A stretch of 64,000 nucleotides of DNA. It comes from Tenacibaculum aiptasiae. GTDB taxonomy: Bacteria; Bacteroidota; Bacteroidia; Flavobacteriales; Flavobacteriaceae. The position numbers and the translations under genes are program-made. Below the pieces are notes generated by a model. That model searched no databases, was not told the origin of the DNA, and saw nothing but the letters and a program-made list of their open reading frames with translations. The DNA is taken from assembly GCF_008806755.1 (NCBI RefSeq), contig NZ_WAAU01000014.1, positions 225,912-289,911 of the forward strand. The letters are read 5' to 3'. Each line of letters opens with the position of its first letter. The stretch's first letter is position 1. Shown in pieces: positions 36,375 to 45,368 of the stretch.

Positions 36375-38120
36375 TTATTTTATCTGAAAGATAAAAGGCA
36401 TTCTAGCTTGAATTCCTTTTAGGTTTTTCATTTGGTTTATATTGTGGTATAATTGATAGTGTTCATCACCTAAAGCTTCTTTTAGAATTTCTTCTTTAGA
36501 AACTTTACCAAAAGGAGAAAAGTTTAAGGCTTCTTTTAAATCCTTTTTATAGTTAGGATAATTACGAATTTTATAAATTTCAAGGTCAGCTAATTCAGCA
36601 GCTATTTCAATAGCATCATTTAAACTTCCTAATTTATCTACCAATCCTTTTTCTTTAGCTTCTTTACCACTCCAAACTCTACCTTGAGCAATTTCGTTTA
36701 CTTGCTCAAAAGTCATATTTCTTCCAGTGGCAACACGATTTACAAAAGTAGTATAAATTTGTTCAACACCTTCTTTAGTAACATCATAAAACTTTTGATT
36801 CATAGGTTCAAAAACACTATAACTTGGACTATCATTTGTTGATACTTGCTCGGCATTTATTCCAATGTTATCCGCTAATTGATTAAAGTTTGGAATTGCT
36901 CCAAACACTCCAATAGAACCTGTTATAGTAGTTGGTTCAGCAACAATTTTATTAGCATTACAAGCAATATAATAACCACCAGAAGCGGCTACGTTCCCCA
37001 TAGAAACAACTAAAGGTTTATCTTTTTTAGCTAATTCTAATTCACGCCAAATTAATTCAGAAGCCAAAGCACTACCACCTGGAGAATTAACACGTAAAAC
37101 AATTGCTTTTACATTTTTATCTTTTCTAGCTTTACGAATAGCTCTGTTTGTTAAACCTTGACCAATAATATCTTCATTTCCTTCTCCATACATTATTTGA
37201 CCTTGTGCGTAAATTACAGCAATCTTATCTTTACTTATAGAAGAGATTCTCCCTTTTCCAGATTTGATATAGTCTTCTAAACTAATTGTATTTACTTTTT
37301 TGTCAGAGTCTAATTTAAGCTTCTCTTTGTATTCATCTATATAAATAATTCCATCAATTAACTTGTTTTCTTTTGCTAGAGTAGCATTTCTTCCGTTAGC
37401 ATTATCAGCAATTAAATTTAAATTCTCTATAGATATATTTCTACTGTTGCTAATATCTTCAGTGATTTCAGACCAAATTGAATTTAAAAAAGATGTAGTT
37501 TGTTCACGATTAGCATCACTCATTTTATTACTTAAATATGGCTCTACTGCACTTTTATATTTCCCATGACGGATAACCTCCATTTTTACACCGTATTTAT
37601 CTTCAAAATCCTTGTAGTATAAAATTTCGGTAGATAAACCTTTAAAATCAATAGCTCCAACAGGATTTAAAAATAAGCTGTCAGCAACTGAACTTAAGTA
37701 ATAATTTTTTTGAGTATATACATCATTGTAAGCATATACAAATTTTCCGCTTTCTTTGAATTCTTCGATCTTATTTCTAATAGCTTGAGTTTGTGCAATT
37801 CCTGCGCTTATATATGTAGTTTTTATACTAATTCCTTTAATATTGTTGTCGGTTTTAGCATTTTCAATAGCATTAATAATTTTATTTAAAGCTAACTTTT
37901 CATCGTTTAATTCTAAAATTTCAGCTAATGGATTATCTTCTTTAGGAGCATAATCTTTTATAGGGGTAGTAAGGTTTAATTCTAATACAGAATTTGATTT
38001 TACAACTACTTCATCTTCTGATCCTGTAATTGCAGCAATAGCCACAAAGAATATAAATATTAAAAAAATGGCTATAAAAAAGCCTAGAATTGATGCTAAT
38101 AAATTTCTTAAAAACTTCAT
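36375..38120 (-). CDS. sppA: Signal peptide peptidase SppA (long, 67-kDa type)
   Basis: 581 residues with an N-terminal membrane anchor (about 8-32) and two ClpP-like repeats. The catalytic dyad expected from E. coli SppA is present: Lys189 in RHGKYKSAVEP and Ser380 in NVAASGGYYIA. It degrades cleaved signal peptides in the inner membrane facing the periplasm. A -7 box TATATTTG lies at 38142-38149 on the minus strand. Confidence 0.95.
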   Translation of the reverse strand: MKFLRNLLASILGFFIAIFLIFIFFVAIAAITGSEDEVVVKSNSVLELNLTTPIKDYAPKEDNPLAEILELNDEKLALNKIINAIENAKTDNNIKGISIKTTYISAGIAQTQAIRNKIEEFKESGKFVYAYNDVYTQKNYYLSSVADSLFLNPVGAIDFKGLSTEILYYKDFEDKYGVKMEVIRHGKYKSAVEPYLSNKMSDANREQTTSFLNSIWSEITEDISNSRNISIENLNLIADNANGRNATLAKENKLIDGIIYIDEYKEKLKLDSDKKVNTISLEDYIKSGKGRISSISKDKIAVIYAQGQIMYGEGNEDIIGQGLTNRAIRKARKDKNVKAIVLRVNSPGGSALASELIWRELELAKKDKPLVVSMGNVAASGGYYIACNANKIVAEPTTITGSIGVFGAIPNFNQLADNIGINAEQVSTNDSPSYSVFEPMNQKFYDVTKEGVEQIYTTFVNRVATGRNMTFEQVNEIAQGRVWSGKEAKEKGLVDKLGSLNDAIEIAAELADLEIYKIRNYPNYKKDLKEALNFSPFGKVSKEEILKEALGDEHYQLYHNINQMKNLKGIQARMPFIFQIK

Positions 38121-38141
38121 TTTAGATTGTTAAATTTTTAG

Positions 38142-38149
38142 CAAATATA
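38142..38149 (-). promoter_or_regulatory. -7 promoter box of sppA
   Basis: TATATTTG on the minus strand, 21 nt before the sppA ATG. The -33 element is not clear. Confidence 0.45.
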
Positions 38150-38173
38150 CAGTTTTGCAAAGAGTTTGTATTG

Positions 38174-38581
38174 TTATCTTAAGTTTATACGATACTTACG
38201 TTGTGCAAATTCAAAATAGTTAAATAACTTGTAGTTTACCTCATATCCATAATCAATATCTGGTTTATAATTAATTTGATTTTCATATATATTAGAGTTA
38301 AAATTGAAAGGGTCGTTTACTCTTAAATTCCAAATTGGAACATAAAACCGATTTTTATTTGCTAAGTAAGTTTTAGAGTAATAACCAACAGGTCTTGCTA
38401 TTGTATTTAAATAATTAGTAAAACCAGGGTCTATGATTATGATTTCATATTCCAAACTATCGTTTTTTATAACAACAGGTTCTTCTTTTGAGTTAGAGTT
38501 GTTTTTGATGGGATTAGAACTACAAGCATAGATTATAACTAGAAATAAGCTGAGTGTTGAAATATATTTTAATGTTTTCAT
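38174..38581 (-). CDS. DUF6146-like lipoprotein
   Basis: 135 residues from the ATG at 38581. A lipoprotein signal peptide (LVIIYAC) precedes a small conserved domain with YEIIIIDPGFTNYLNT, followed by a Tyr/Asn-rich segment and an aromatic C-terminus (NYKLFNYFEFAQRKY). This looks like DUF6146, found in Flavobacteriia; its function is not known. The gene is 53 nt upstream of sppA and probably separately transcribed. Confidence 0.75.
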   Translation of the reverse strand: MKTLKYISTLSLFLVIIYACSSNPIKNNSNSKEEPVVIKNDSLEYEIIIIDPGFTNYLNTIARPVGYYSKTYLANKNRFYVPIWNLRVNDPFNFNSNIYENQINYKPDIDYGYEVNYKLFNYFEFAQRKYRINLR

Positions 38582-38679
38582 AATCAAAAGATTTAGTGAT
38601 TATAAAGTTGCAAAAATTATTCCATTTTTCATTGATTTTTAGCTTGTTTAACAGTAATTTTCAATTTTAAAATAAAGAA

Positions 38680-39240
38680 ATGAAGAAAAGATGTTTTTGG
38701 GTGAGTGATGATCCCTTGTACATAGAATATCACGATAACGAATGGGGAATTCCTGTATATGAGGATAATAAGTTATTTGAGTTTTTAATTTTAGAAACTT
38801 TTCAGGCAGGTCTAAGCTGGATAACTGTACTTAAAAAAAGAGAAAATTTTAGAAAAGCTTTTGATAGTTTTGACTATAAAAAAATAGCAAATTATGGAGA
38901 GGATAAATATGAAGAATTGCTGCAAAATGCTGGGATTATAAGAAATAAATTAAAAATAAAAGCAACAATTACAAATGCTCAAGCCTTTATGAAGGTACAA
39001 GAAGAATTTGGCTCATTTTCAAAATATATTTGGGGGTTTGTAAATGGAAAACCAATTAAAAACTCTTTTGCTAGGAGAGAAGAAGTACCTGCAACTACTG
39101 AATTATCAGATACAATTTCAAAAGACTTAAAAAAGAGAGGTTTTAAATTTGTTGGATCAACAGTCATTTATGCTCACATGCAAGCAACGGGTATGGTTAA
39201 TGATCATACAACGGACTGTTTTAGATATAACGAAGTTTAA
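38680..39240 (+). CDS. tag: DNA-3-methyladenine glycosylase I
   Basis: 186 residues, the usual Tag length. The zinc-snap ligands are visible: Cys and His near the N-terminus (RCFWVSDDPLYIEYHDNEWG) and His/Cys near the C-terminus (HMQATGMVNDHTTDCF). It excises 3-methyladenine from alkylated DNA. The helix-hairpin-helix-like core includes FQAGLSWITVLKKRENFRKAF. Confidence 0.95.
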   Translation: MKKRCFWVSDDPLYIEYHDNEWGIPVYEDNKLFEFLILETFQAGLSWITVLKKRENFRKAFDSFDYKKIANYGEDKYEELLQNAGIIRNKLKIKATITNAQAFMKVQEEFGSFSKYIWGFVNGKPIKNSFARREEVPATTELSDTISKDLKKRGFKFVGSTVIYAHMQATGMVNDHTTDCFRYNEV

Positions 39241-39285
39241 AATTCGTACATTTATCGACAGAAAAATCAATTAAATTATTAAAAA

Positions 39286-41319
39286 ATGAAATTAAAACAG
39301 ATGCTTTGTGCTGCAGCTGCAGTTGGTTTTTTGGTTTCTTGTAATGTAGAGAAGAAAAAAGAACCAAAAGAAGAGGTAAAAAAAGAAGCAAAATTTGATT
39401 ATGAAGTAGAGCAGTTTGCAGATATTAAAGTATTAAGATACCAAATACCAGGGTTTGATCAATTAACTTTAAAAGAAAAAAAGTTAGTGTATTACTTAAC
39501 TCAAGCTGGTTTAGCAGGAAGAGACATTATGTGGGATCAAAATTACCGTCATAATCTTGAAATAAGAACAGCTTTAGAAAAAGTAAATAACGAATTTAAA
39601 GGAGATAGAACTTCTCAGGATTTTAAAAACTTTACAACTTATTTAAAGAGAGTTTGGTTTTCAAATGGAATACACCATCATTATTCTAATGATAAAATTA
39701 AAGCTGAGTTTTCTAAAGAATACTTAGAAGGTTTATTGAAAGAAACAAACACAACAATTTCGCCAGAAGCTTTAGATGTTATCTTTAACGATAAAGACAT
39801 GAAAAAGGTGAATAAAAAGGCAGGAGTAGATAATGTACTAGCATCTGCTATAAACTTTTATGGTCCAGAAATTACAAATAAAGATGTTGAGGATTTTTAC
39901 GCTACAGCATATAAAGGTCCAGAAAATCAACCAATAGAAGCAGGATTGAATTCTAAATTAGTACGTGAAAACGGAAAGTTAGTTGAGAAAGTATGGAAGT
40001 CAGGAGGAATGTATGGAGCTGCAATTGATAAAATTATTTTTTGGTTAGAAAAAGCCAAAGGTGTTGCAGAAAATGAAAAGCAAGCTGAAACATTAAGGTT
40101 ATTAATTGAGTATTATAAAACTGGTAGCTTAGATGTTTGGGATAAATACTGTATTGCATGGGCTACTTCTACAGAAGGAAATATTGATTGGATTAATGGA
40201 TTCATAGAAGTATATAACGACCCTAAAGGATATAGAGGATCTTATGAGACAATAGTTGAAATAAAAGATTTCGATATGTCTAAAAAGATGAAGGTTTTAT
40301 CTGACAACGCTCAGTGGTTTGAAGATAACTCACCATTATCTCCAGCGCATAAAAAACAAAATGTTGTAGGAGTATCATACAAAACTGTAAATGTAGCAGG
40401 TGAAGCAGGAGATGCATCTCCAAGTACTCCAATTGGAGTAAACTTACCAAATAACAACTGGATTCGTCAGCAACATGGTTCAAAATCAGTTTCTTTAGGG
40501 AATATTATTGGAGCATATAACAATGCAGGAGGAACAGGACGTTTAAAAGAGTTCGCTCACGATCAAGAGGAAATAGATTTAGAGATTAAGTATGGAAAGT
40601 TAGCGGATAAGTTACATACAGCTTTACATGAGGTAATTGGACATGCTTCTGGACAAATAAATGAAGGAGTAGGGCAGCCAAAAGAGACTTTAAAAAACTA
40701 TGCGTCTACAATGGAAGAAGGTAGAGCAGATTTAGTTGGATTATATTATTTAATGGATCCTAAGTTACAAGAATTAGGATTAGTAGATGATTGGCAAAAA
40801 GTAGGAAAAGCTGCTTATGATGGTTATATCAGAAATGGATTAATGACTCAATTAATTCGTATCAATTTAGGAGATGATATTGAAGAAGATCATATGGTAA
40901 ACCGTCAGTGGGTTTCAGCTTGGGCTTTTGAACAAGGGAAGAAAGATAATGTAATAGAGAAAGTAACAAAAGATGGTAAAACATATTTTGTTGTAAATGA
41001 TTATATGAAACTTCGTGAGATTTTTGGACGTTTATTAAAAGAAGCGCAAAGAATTAAATCTGAAGGAGATTTTGAAGCTGCAAAAGCATTAGTAGAAGGA
41101 TATGGTGTAAAAGTAGATCAAGACATACATAAAGAAGTATTAGATCGTAATAAACAATTTACTTCAGCTCCTTATAGTGGGTTTGTAAATCCTGTTTTAG
41201 AGCCTGTAAAAGATGCAGAAGGAAACATAACTGATGTAAAAATTACACAACCAAATACATTTGAAGAGCAAATGAATTTTTACGCTAAGAACTATAATTT
41301 CTTACCAATTAAGAACTAA
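39286..41319 (+). CDS. Peptidase family M49 (dipeptidyl-peptidase III-like) lipoprotein
   Basis: 677 residues with a lipoprotein signal peptide (FLVSC). The zinc motif of family M49 is present as HEVIGH at about 448-453 with the downstream glutamate motif EEGRAD at about 477. The six-residue HExxxH spacing is specific to M49. It is predicted to remove dipeptides from oligopeptides at the cell envelope. A Lys/Glu-rich linker follows the lipid anchor. Transcribed alone with its own terminator. Confidence 0.9.
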   Translation: MKLKQMLCAAAAVGFLVSCNVEKKKEPKEEVKKEAKFDYEVEQFADIKVLRYQIPGFDQLTLKEKKLVYYLTQAGLAGRDIMWDQNYRHNLEIRTALEKVNNEFKGDRTSQDFKNFTTYLKRVWFSNGIHHHYSNDKIKAEFSKEYLEGLLKETNTTISPEALDVIFNDKDMKKVNKKAGVDNVLASAINFYGPEITNKDVEDFYATAYKGPENQPIEAGLNSKLVRENGKLVEKVWKSGGMYGAAIDKIIFWLEKAKGVAENEKQAETLRLLIEYYKTGSLDVWDKYCIAWATSTEGNIDWINGFIEVYNDPKGYRGSYETIVEIKDFDMSKKMKVLSDNAQWFEDNSPLSPAHKKQNVVGVSYKTVNVAGEAGDASPSTPIGVNLPNNNWIRQQHGSKSVSLGNIIGAYNNAGGTGRLKEFAHDQEEIDLEIKYGKLADKLHTALHEVIGHASGQINEGVGQPKETLKNYASTMEEGRADLVGLYYLMDPKLQELGLVDDWQKVGKAAYDGYIRNGLMTQLIRINLGDDIEEDHMVNRQWVSAWAFEQGKKDNVIEKVTKDGKTYFVVNDYMKLREIFGRLLKEAQRIKSEGDFEAAKALVEGYGVKVDQDIHKEVLDRNKQFTSAPYSGFVNPVLEPVKDAEGNITDVKITQPNTFEEQMNFYAKNYNFLPIKN

Positions 41320-41345
41320 TAGAGTTTAGCAAATAAGAATTATAA

Positions 41346-41375
41346 AACCGACACTGAATGCAGTGTCGGTTTTTT
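41346..41375 (+). terminator. Terminator after the M49 peptidase gene
   Basis: ACCGACACTG and CAGTGTCGGT form a 10-bp stem with a 4-nt loop, followed by a T-run. Confidence 0.9.
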
Positions 41376-41403
41376 GTATTTTTAAAGCATAAAGAAACTA
41401 ACA

Positions 41404-42324
41404 ATGGCAAAGAAAATAAAAGACCCAGGATTTGGATACAATTCAAGAAAGAACATTAAAGGAATTGTAAATAAAGACGGAAGTTCTAATGTTATACATA
41501 TTAACAAAAAGTTTAATTTGGATGATATGTATACCTTCTTTATAGAATTGTCGTGGTGGAAGTTTTTCTTGTTAATTATTGTAGGATATACATTCTTAAA
41601 TATTGTTTTTGGATTTATATATATGGCAATTGGTATTGAAGAAATAACACCATCGAGAGGAAATTTTATAGATGATTTTTTAAACGGATTCTTCTTTAGT
41701 GCTCAAACATTAACAACTGTAGGTTATGGTGGAATTGCGCCACAGGGAGTTACTGCTAATTTAATTGCAGCATTTGAAGCAATGATAGGGTTGTTAAGTT
41801 TTTCATTTATTACAGGATTACTGTATGGGAGATTCTCAAGAGCTAAAGCAGCTATTCATTTCAGTGAAAACTTAATTTTAAGAGATTTTAAAGAGCATAG
41901 AGCTATTATGTTTCGTTTAATGAATAGTAGAAAAACAGTAATGATAGAGCCAGAAATAACGGTAACTTTATCAATAAATGAAAAGAATCTAGAAGGTGAA
42001 TATAAAAGAGAATTTTATCGATTAAAACTGGAAAGAGATAAAATCATGTACTTACCTACAGTGTGGACTATAGTTCATGAAATAGATGAAAAAAGCCCAT
42101 TATTTAAATATTCTGATGAAGAAATTTTAAATTTAGAAGCAAAACTGTATGCACTAATACAATATCACGAAGAATCTTTCGGGCAAAAAGTATATCAAAT
42201 CACTTCATATGACTTTCAACAGCTAAAATCAGCAGTAAAGTACAAACGATCGTTTCATTTCAATGAAGAAGGCTATACAGTCCTAGATCATGAAAAGATT
42301 AATGAAGTAGAAGAAATGGTTTAA
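41404..42324 (+). CDS. Inward-rectifier-type potassium channel (KirBac family)
   Basis: 306 residues. Two membrane helices (about 51-74 and 120-140) flank a pore loop with the selectivity filter TTVGYGG (104-110). The C-terminal half is an immunoglobulin-like cytoplasmic domain (KAAIHFSENLILRDFKEHRAIMFRLMN) typical of Kir channels. It conducts K+ across the inner membrane. Its stop overlaps the end of the convergent 71-residue gene by 4 nt. Confidence 0.93.
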   Translation: MAKKIKDPGFGYNSRKNIKGIVNKDGSSNVIHINKKFNLDDMYTFFIELSWWKFFLLIIVGYTFLNIVFGFIYMAIGIEEITPSRGNFIDDFLNGFFFSAQTLTTVGYGGIAPQGVTANLIAAFEAMIGLLSFSFITGLLYGRFSRAKAAIHFSENLILRDFKEHRAIMFRLMNSRKTVMIEPEITVTLSINEKNLEGEYKREFYRLKLERDKIMYLPTVWTIVHEIDEKSPLFKYSDEEILNLEAKLYALIQYHEESFGQKVYQITSYDFQQLKSAVKYKRSFHFNEEGYTVLDHEKINEVEEMV

Positions 42325-42536
42325 CCCTTAATTAAGTATTTCGAAAGAAATAAAAGAGCAATCACAGTAATAATACCGATAGCTACGTACAAAGCACCAT
42401 TTTGATAATGTTTCTTATTGTTTTTAGCATCTTTTTTATAGCTGAAAATCATTAAAGCAACAAAAGCGATAACAAATAAACTGGCAAAAATAATTCTTCC
42501 AGTAGTAAACATTTTGGCAGCAATAAGTGTAAACAT
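42321..42536 (-). CDS. Small two-helix membrane protein, unknown function
   Basis: 71 residues. Two hydrophobic helices (about 13-29 and 48-66) are joined by a basic loop (YKKDAKNNKKHYQNG). No family is recognised. It converges on the KirBac gene with a 4-nt overlap and shares a short divergent gap with the SDR gene. Coding character looks genuine: no overlap with another gene over its body. Confidence 0.7.
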   Translation of the reverse strand: MFTLIAAKMFTTGRIIFASLFVIAFVALMIFSYKKDAKNNKKHYQNGALYVAIGIITVIALLFLSKYLIKG

Positions 42537-42575
42537 AAAATTGTATTTTTAGCAAAGTTAAAGAATGATTTTATA

Positions 42576-43307
42576 ATGAAGAAAACTAAAACAGCAATTG
42601 TTTTTGGAGCAACATCAGGTATCGGTAAAAACTTAACAGAACTGTTGGTAAAAGATAATTATATTGTTGCAATAACGGGAAGAAGGTTAGAGAAGCTTGA
42701 AGAAATTAAAGCCCAAAATCCTGCCCAAATAATTATAAAACAAAACGATATAACTCAAGTAGAAGAAGTAGAAAAGACTTTTAATGAAATTGTTTCCGAA
42801 TTAGGAGAGGTGCATCTAGTAGTACATTCATCGGGAGTAGGAGAGGTGAATAATAAACTAGATTGGAGTACGGAAAATAAAACAATTCAAACCAATGTTG
42901 TAGGTGCTACGAAATTATACGGATTAGCTTATAATTTATTTAGAGAACAACAATTTGGACATTTGGTAGGGATTTCATCAATAGCGTCGATTAGAGGAAA
43001 TAGAGCTGCACCTTCGTATTTTGCTTCTAAAGCATATCAGAAAGCGTATTTAGAAAGTTTATATATTAAAACTAAAACCATAAAATCAAGAAAGGTTTTT
43101 ATAACCGATATAAGACCTGGTTTTGTAGATACAGCAATGGCCTTAGGAGACGGTATTTTTTGGATGGTTTCTTTAGAAAAAGCAACAAAACAAATTTACT
43201 CAGCAATAAAAAGAAAAAAGCGAGTAGCTTATATATCAAAAAGATGGCGCTTAATTGCTTGGGTTTTAAAAATAGTACCAACTCGATTATTAAAAATGGC
43301 AACTTAA
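42576..43307 (+). CDS. Short-chain dehydrogenase/reductase
   Basis: 243 residues of the classical SDR fold: cofactor motif GATSGIGKN (about 10-18), VVHSSGVGEVN, and the catalytic YxxxK in PSYFASKAYQKAYLES (Tyr-Phe-Ala-Ser-Lys). The substrate is not predictable. A hydrophobic/basic C-terminus (RLIAWVLKIVPTRLLK) may touch the membrane. It is first of a three-gene set with the HAD and pyrophosphohydrolase genes, whose ATG follows its stop without a gap. Confidence 0.9.
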   Translation: MKKTKTAIVFGATSGIGKNLTELLVKDNYIVAITGRRLEKLEEIKAQNPAQIIIKQNDITQVEEVEKTFNEIVSELGEVHLVVHSSGVGEVNNKLDWSTENKTIQTNVVGATKLYGLAYNLFREQQFGHLVGISSIASIRGNRAAPSYFASKAYQKAYLESLYIKTKTIKSRKVFITDIRPGFVDTAMALGDGIFWMVSLEKATKQIYSAIKRKKRVAYISKRWRLIAWVLKIVPTRLLKMAT

Positions 43308-43988
43308 ATGAAAAAGAAAAATTTAATAGTTTTTGATATAGATGATACTTTAACAAAAAGTGAGAATCAGCATCAAACAGCATTTGTAGAAGCAATGATT
43401 AGTTCTGGGATTATTAATATTAATAAAGATTGGAAATCCTATAAGAATATGACTGATAGTTATATTTTGAAGAAAAACTACGAGCGTAATTTTAACAAAG
43501 AGTTTGATTTTTCAATGATGCCAGAGTTTGAGAAAAAGATGACGGAACATTTACTCTCTTTACAAGAAACAAAAGAAATACTAGGAGCAAAAGCTATTGT
43601 AGATTTTTTTATGAATGAAACGAATTATGCTATTTGTTTTGCTACAGGTTCTTTGTTAGAACCAGCTTTAATAAAGCTACAACAAGCGGAAATAAATTTT
43701 ATACCAGATGTAATAGAAACTGCAAGTTCTTTTTATACAAGAGAAGAAATTGTAAAATCGGCGATAGAAAAGGCTAAAGAATATTTTCAGGTAGATGAGT
43801 TTGAAACAATAATCTCAGTAGGAGATGGTATTTGGGATTTAAAAACGGCTCATAATCTTGGAGTTCACTTTTTAGGGATTAGAAATAAAAACTTGGAAGA
43901 TTTTCAACAGCACAATATAAAAAGTCATATTGTAGATTGGTCTCATTTTGATTTTCAAAAAATACAAACAGAATTAGAAATAATATAA
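43308..43988 (+). CDS. HAD-superfamily hydrolase
   Basis: 226 residues. HAD motif I is FDIDDTLT (Asp9 nucleophile, Asp11), motif II is CFATGS, and motif IV is VGDGIWDLKTA. A helical cap lies between motifs I and II. It is probably a small-molecule phosphatase; the substrate is unknown. Flanked by SDR and NTP-pyrophosphohydrolase genes with no gap on one side and one base on the other, so co-expression is expected. Confidence 0.88.
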   Translation: MKKKNLIVFDIDDTLTKSENQHQTAFVEAMISSGIININKDWKSYKNMTDSYILKKNYERNFNKEFDFSMMPEFEKKMTEHLLSLQETKEILGAKAIVDFFMNETNYAICFATGSLLEPALIKLQQAEINFIPDVIETASSFYTREEIVKSAIEKAKEYFQVDEFETIISVGDGIWDLKTAHNLGVHFLGIRNKNLEDFQQHNIKSHIVDWSHFDFQKIQTELEII

Positions 43989-43989
43989 G

Positions 43990-44379
43990 ATGAAAGATAA
44001 AATAAAAGCAGTACATGAATTTCATTCAGCATTTAAATTAAATATTCAAAGTGAACCAACAGTTGCTATTTCTGATGAAAGAAAACAATTGCGTTTTGAG
44101 TTAATGAAAGAAGAGAATGAAGAATATTTAGAAGCAGCAAAAAATAACGATTTAGTTGAAGTAGCTGATGCGCTTGGCGATATGTTATACATTCTATGTG
44201 GAACTATTATTGAACATGGTATGCAACACAAAATAGAAGAGGTGTTTGATGAAATTCAGAGAAGTAATATGAGCAAGTTAGGAGTAGATGGAAAGCCTAT
44301 TTATAGAGAAGATGGTAAGGTGTTAAAAGGACCAAATTACTTTAAACCTAACATTAAAGAAATATTAAATAAATTGTAA
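43990..44379 (+). CDS. MazG-like nucleotide pyrophosphohydrolase
   Basis: 129 residues of the all-alpha NTP-pyrophosphatase superfamily: RFELMKEENEEYLEAAKNNDLVEVADALGDMLYIL carries the ExxE and ExxD metal ligands of MazG/PRA-PH-like enzymes (listed here only by pattern: EENEE near residue 40 and ADALGD near 57). It would split a nucleoside triphosphate into monophosphate and pyrophosphate, perhaps for nucleotide-pool cleaning. Last gene of the SDR-HAD set, followed by a terminator. Confidence 0.87.
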   Translation: MKDKIKAVHEFHSAFKLNIQSEPTVAISDERKQLRFELMKEENEEYLEAAKNNDLVEVADALGDMLYILCGTIIEHGMQHKIEEVFDEIQRSNMSKLGVDGKPIYREDGKVLKGPNYFKPNIKEILNKL

Positions 44380-44380
44380 T

Positions 44381-44412
44381 AAAAAAGCTCCTTAATTTTA
44401 AGGAGCTTTTTT
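44381..44412. terminator. Bidirectional terminator
   Basis: AAAAAAGCTCCTTAA and TTAAGGAGCTTTTTT form a hairpin with A/T tails between two converging transcripts (pyrophosphohydrolase and TlpA-like genes). Confidence 0.88.
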
Positions 44413-44413
44413 A

Positions 44414-45301
44414 TTATTGTTTTTCCATAATACGGTCTAGTTCGGAAGTTAAAGTCTTAACATTGTTAACCATTTTGAGAATAACACCGTTAGAATCTAC
44501 AATTAAATGGGTAGGATATTGCTTAACTTTTAACTTTTTAGACATATAGTCTTTTTGCTCAGGAATAGTAGAGAATTTAAAAGATTTTGTTTTTAAAAAA
44601 TCAACAAGTTTATCTTTTTTATCAAAAGCTAAACTTACAAACTCAATATTATCATCTTTATATTTATCAACCAAAGCATTTAGCTCAGGAAACTCTTCTA
44701 CACATATTTTACAGTTAATAAACCAACACTTTAAAACTAATATTTTACCTTCAGTATCTGCTTTATTATGAGATTTACCTTTTAAATCAACAAAATCATA
44801 ACTTGGTAGTTTTTTACCTTCTCTTCTAAAGTATTGATAAGCTATTGTTGCTTTGCCTGAAATTCCTTTTTTTATCTTTTCATCTGAAGCTTGCTCCAGA
44901 TTAATAAGTTTGTATTGAGTTTCACCCTTTACTACATCTTTAACAGGAATAAAAGCGCCAGTTCTTAATAAACTAAGAAATACACCTTTATCAGTTTTTA
45001 CACCTTTATCATCAATAGGAACAAAGGTAGACATCAAATCAATGTTCTCTTTCGTATACTTATTCCAATTCTCAAAACTTCCTTGAATATCACCTAAATT
45101 AGTTTCTTTAGGAGTTTTAGATTCAGGTTTTTTTTCGCTCTTTTTTTTAGAAGAAGCTTTTGTTTTCTTTTTAACTTCAGTTTTTTTAGCTGTTTTAGTA
45201 TCGTTGGTTTTAAGGCTTTCACTCGAATAGCTATTTAAAGCAAATAGTGATATAGAAAAACCTATTATGATAGATAAAACAGTCGGTACAATATTTTTCA
45301 T
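44414..45301 (-). CDS. TlpA/AhpC-TSA-like envelope thioredoxin protein
   Basis: 295 residues. An N-terminal signal/anchor helix (about 5-25) is followed by a Lys/Ser/Glu-rich linker (about 33-70) and a thioredoxin fold from about 160 with the redox motif CKIC (in WFINCKICVEEFPEL). The segment YPTHLIVDSNGVILKMV contains the cis-proline. It probably reduces or isomerises disulfides, or detoxifies peroxides, on the periplasmic side. Substrate unknown. Confidence 0.87.
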   Translation of the reverse strand: MKNIVPTVLSIIIGFSISLFALNSYSSESLKTNDTKTAKKTEVKKKTKASSKKKSEKKPESKTPKETNLGDIQGSFENWNKYTKENIDLMSTFVPIDDKGVKTDKGVFLSLLRTGAFIPVKDVVKGETQYKLINLEQASDEKIKKGISGKATIAYQYFRREGKKLPSYDFVDLKGKSHNKADTEGKILVLKCWFINCKICVEEFPELNALVDKYKDDNIEFVSLAFDKKDKLVDFLKTKSFKFSTIPEQKDYMSKKLKVKQYPTHLIVDSNGVILKMVNNVKTLTSELDRIMEKQ

Positions 45302-45368
45302 TTCCCCTTGAATTTTATTGTAAATATTTGACTATAAGTTACTAATATAGCTTTTTTTTGTTGAAAAA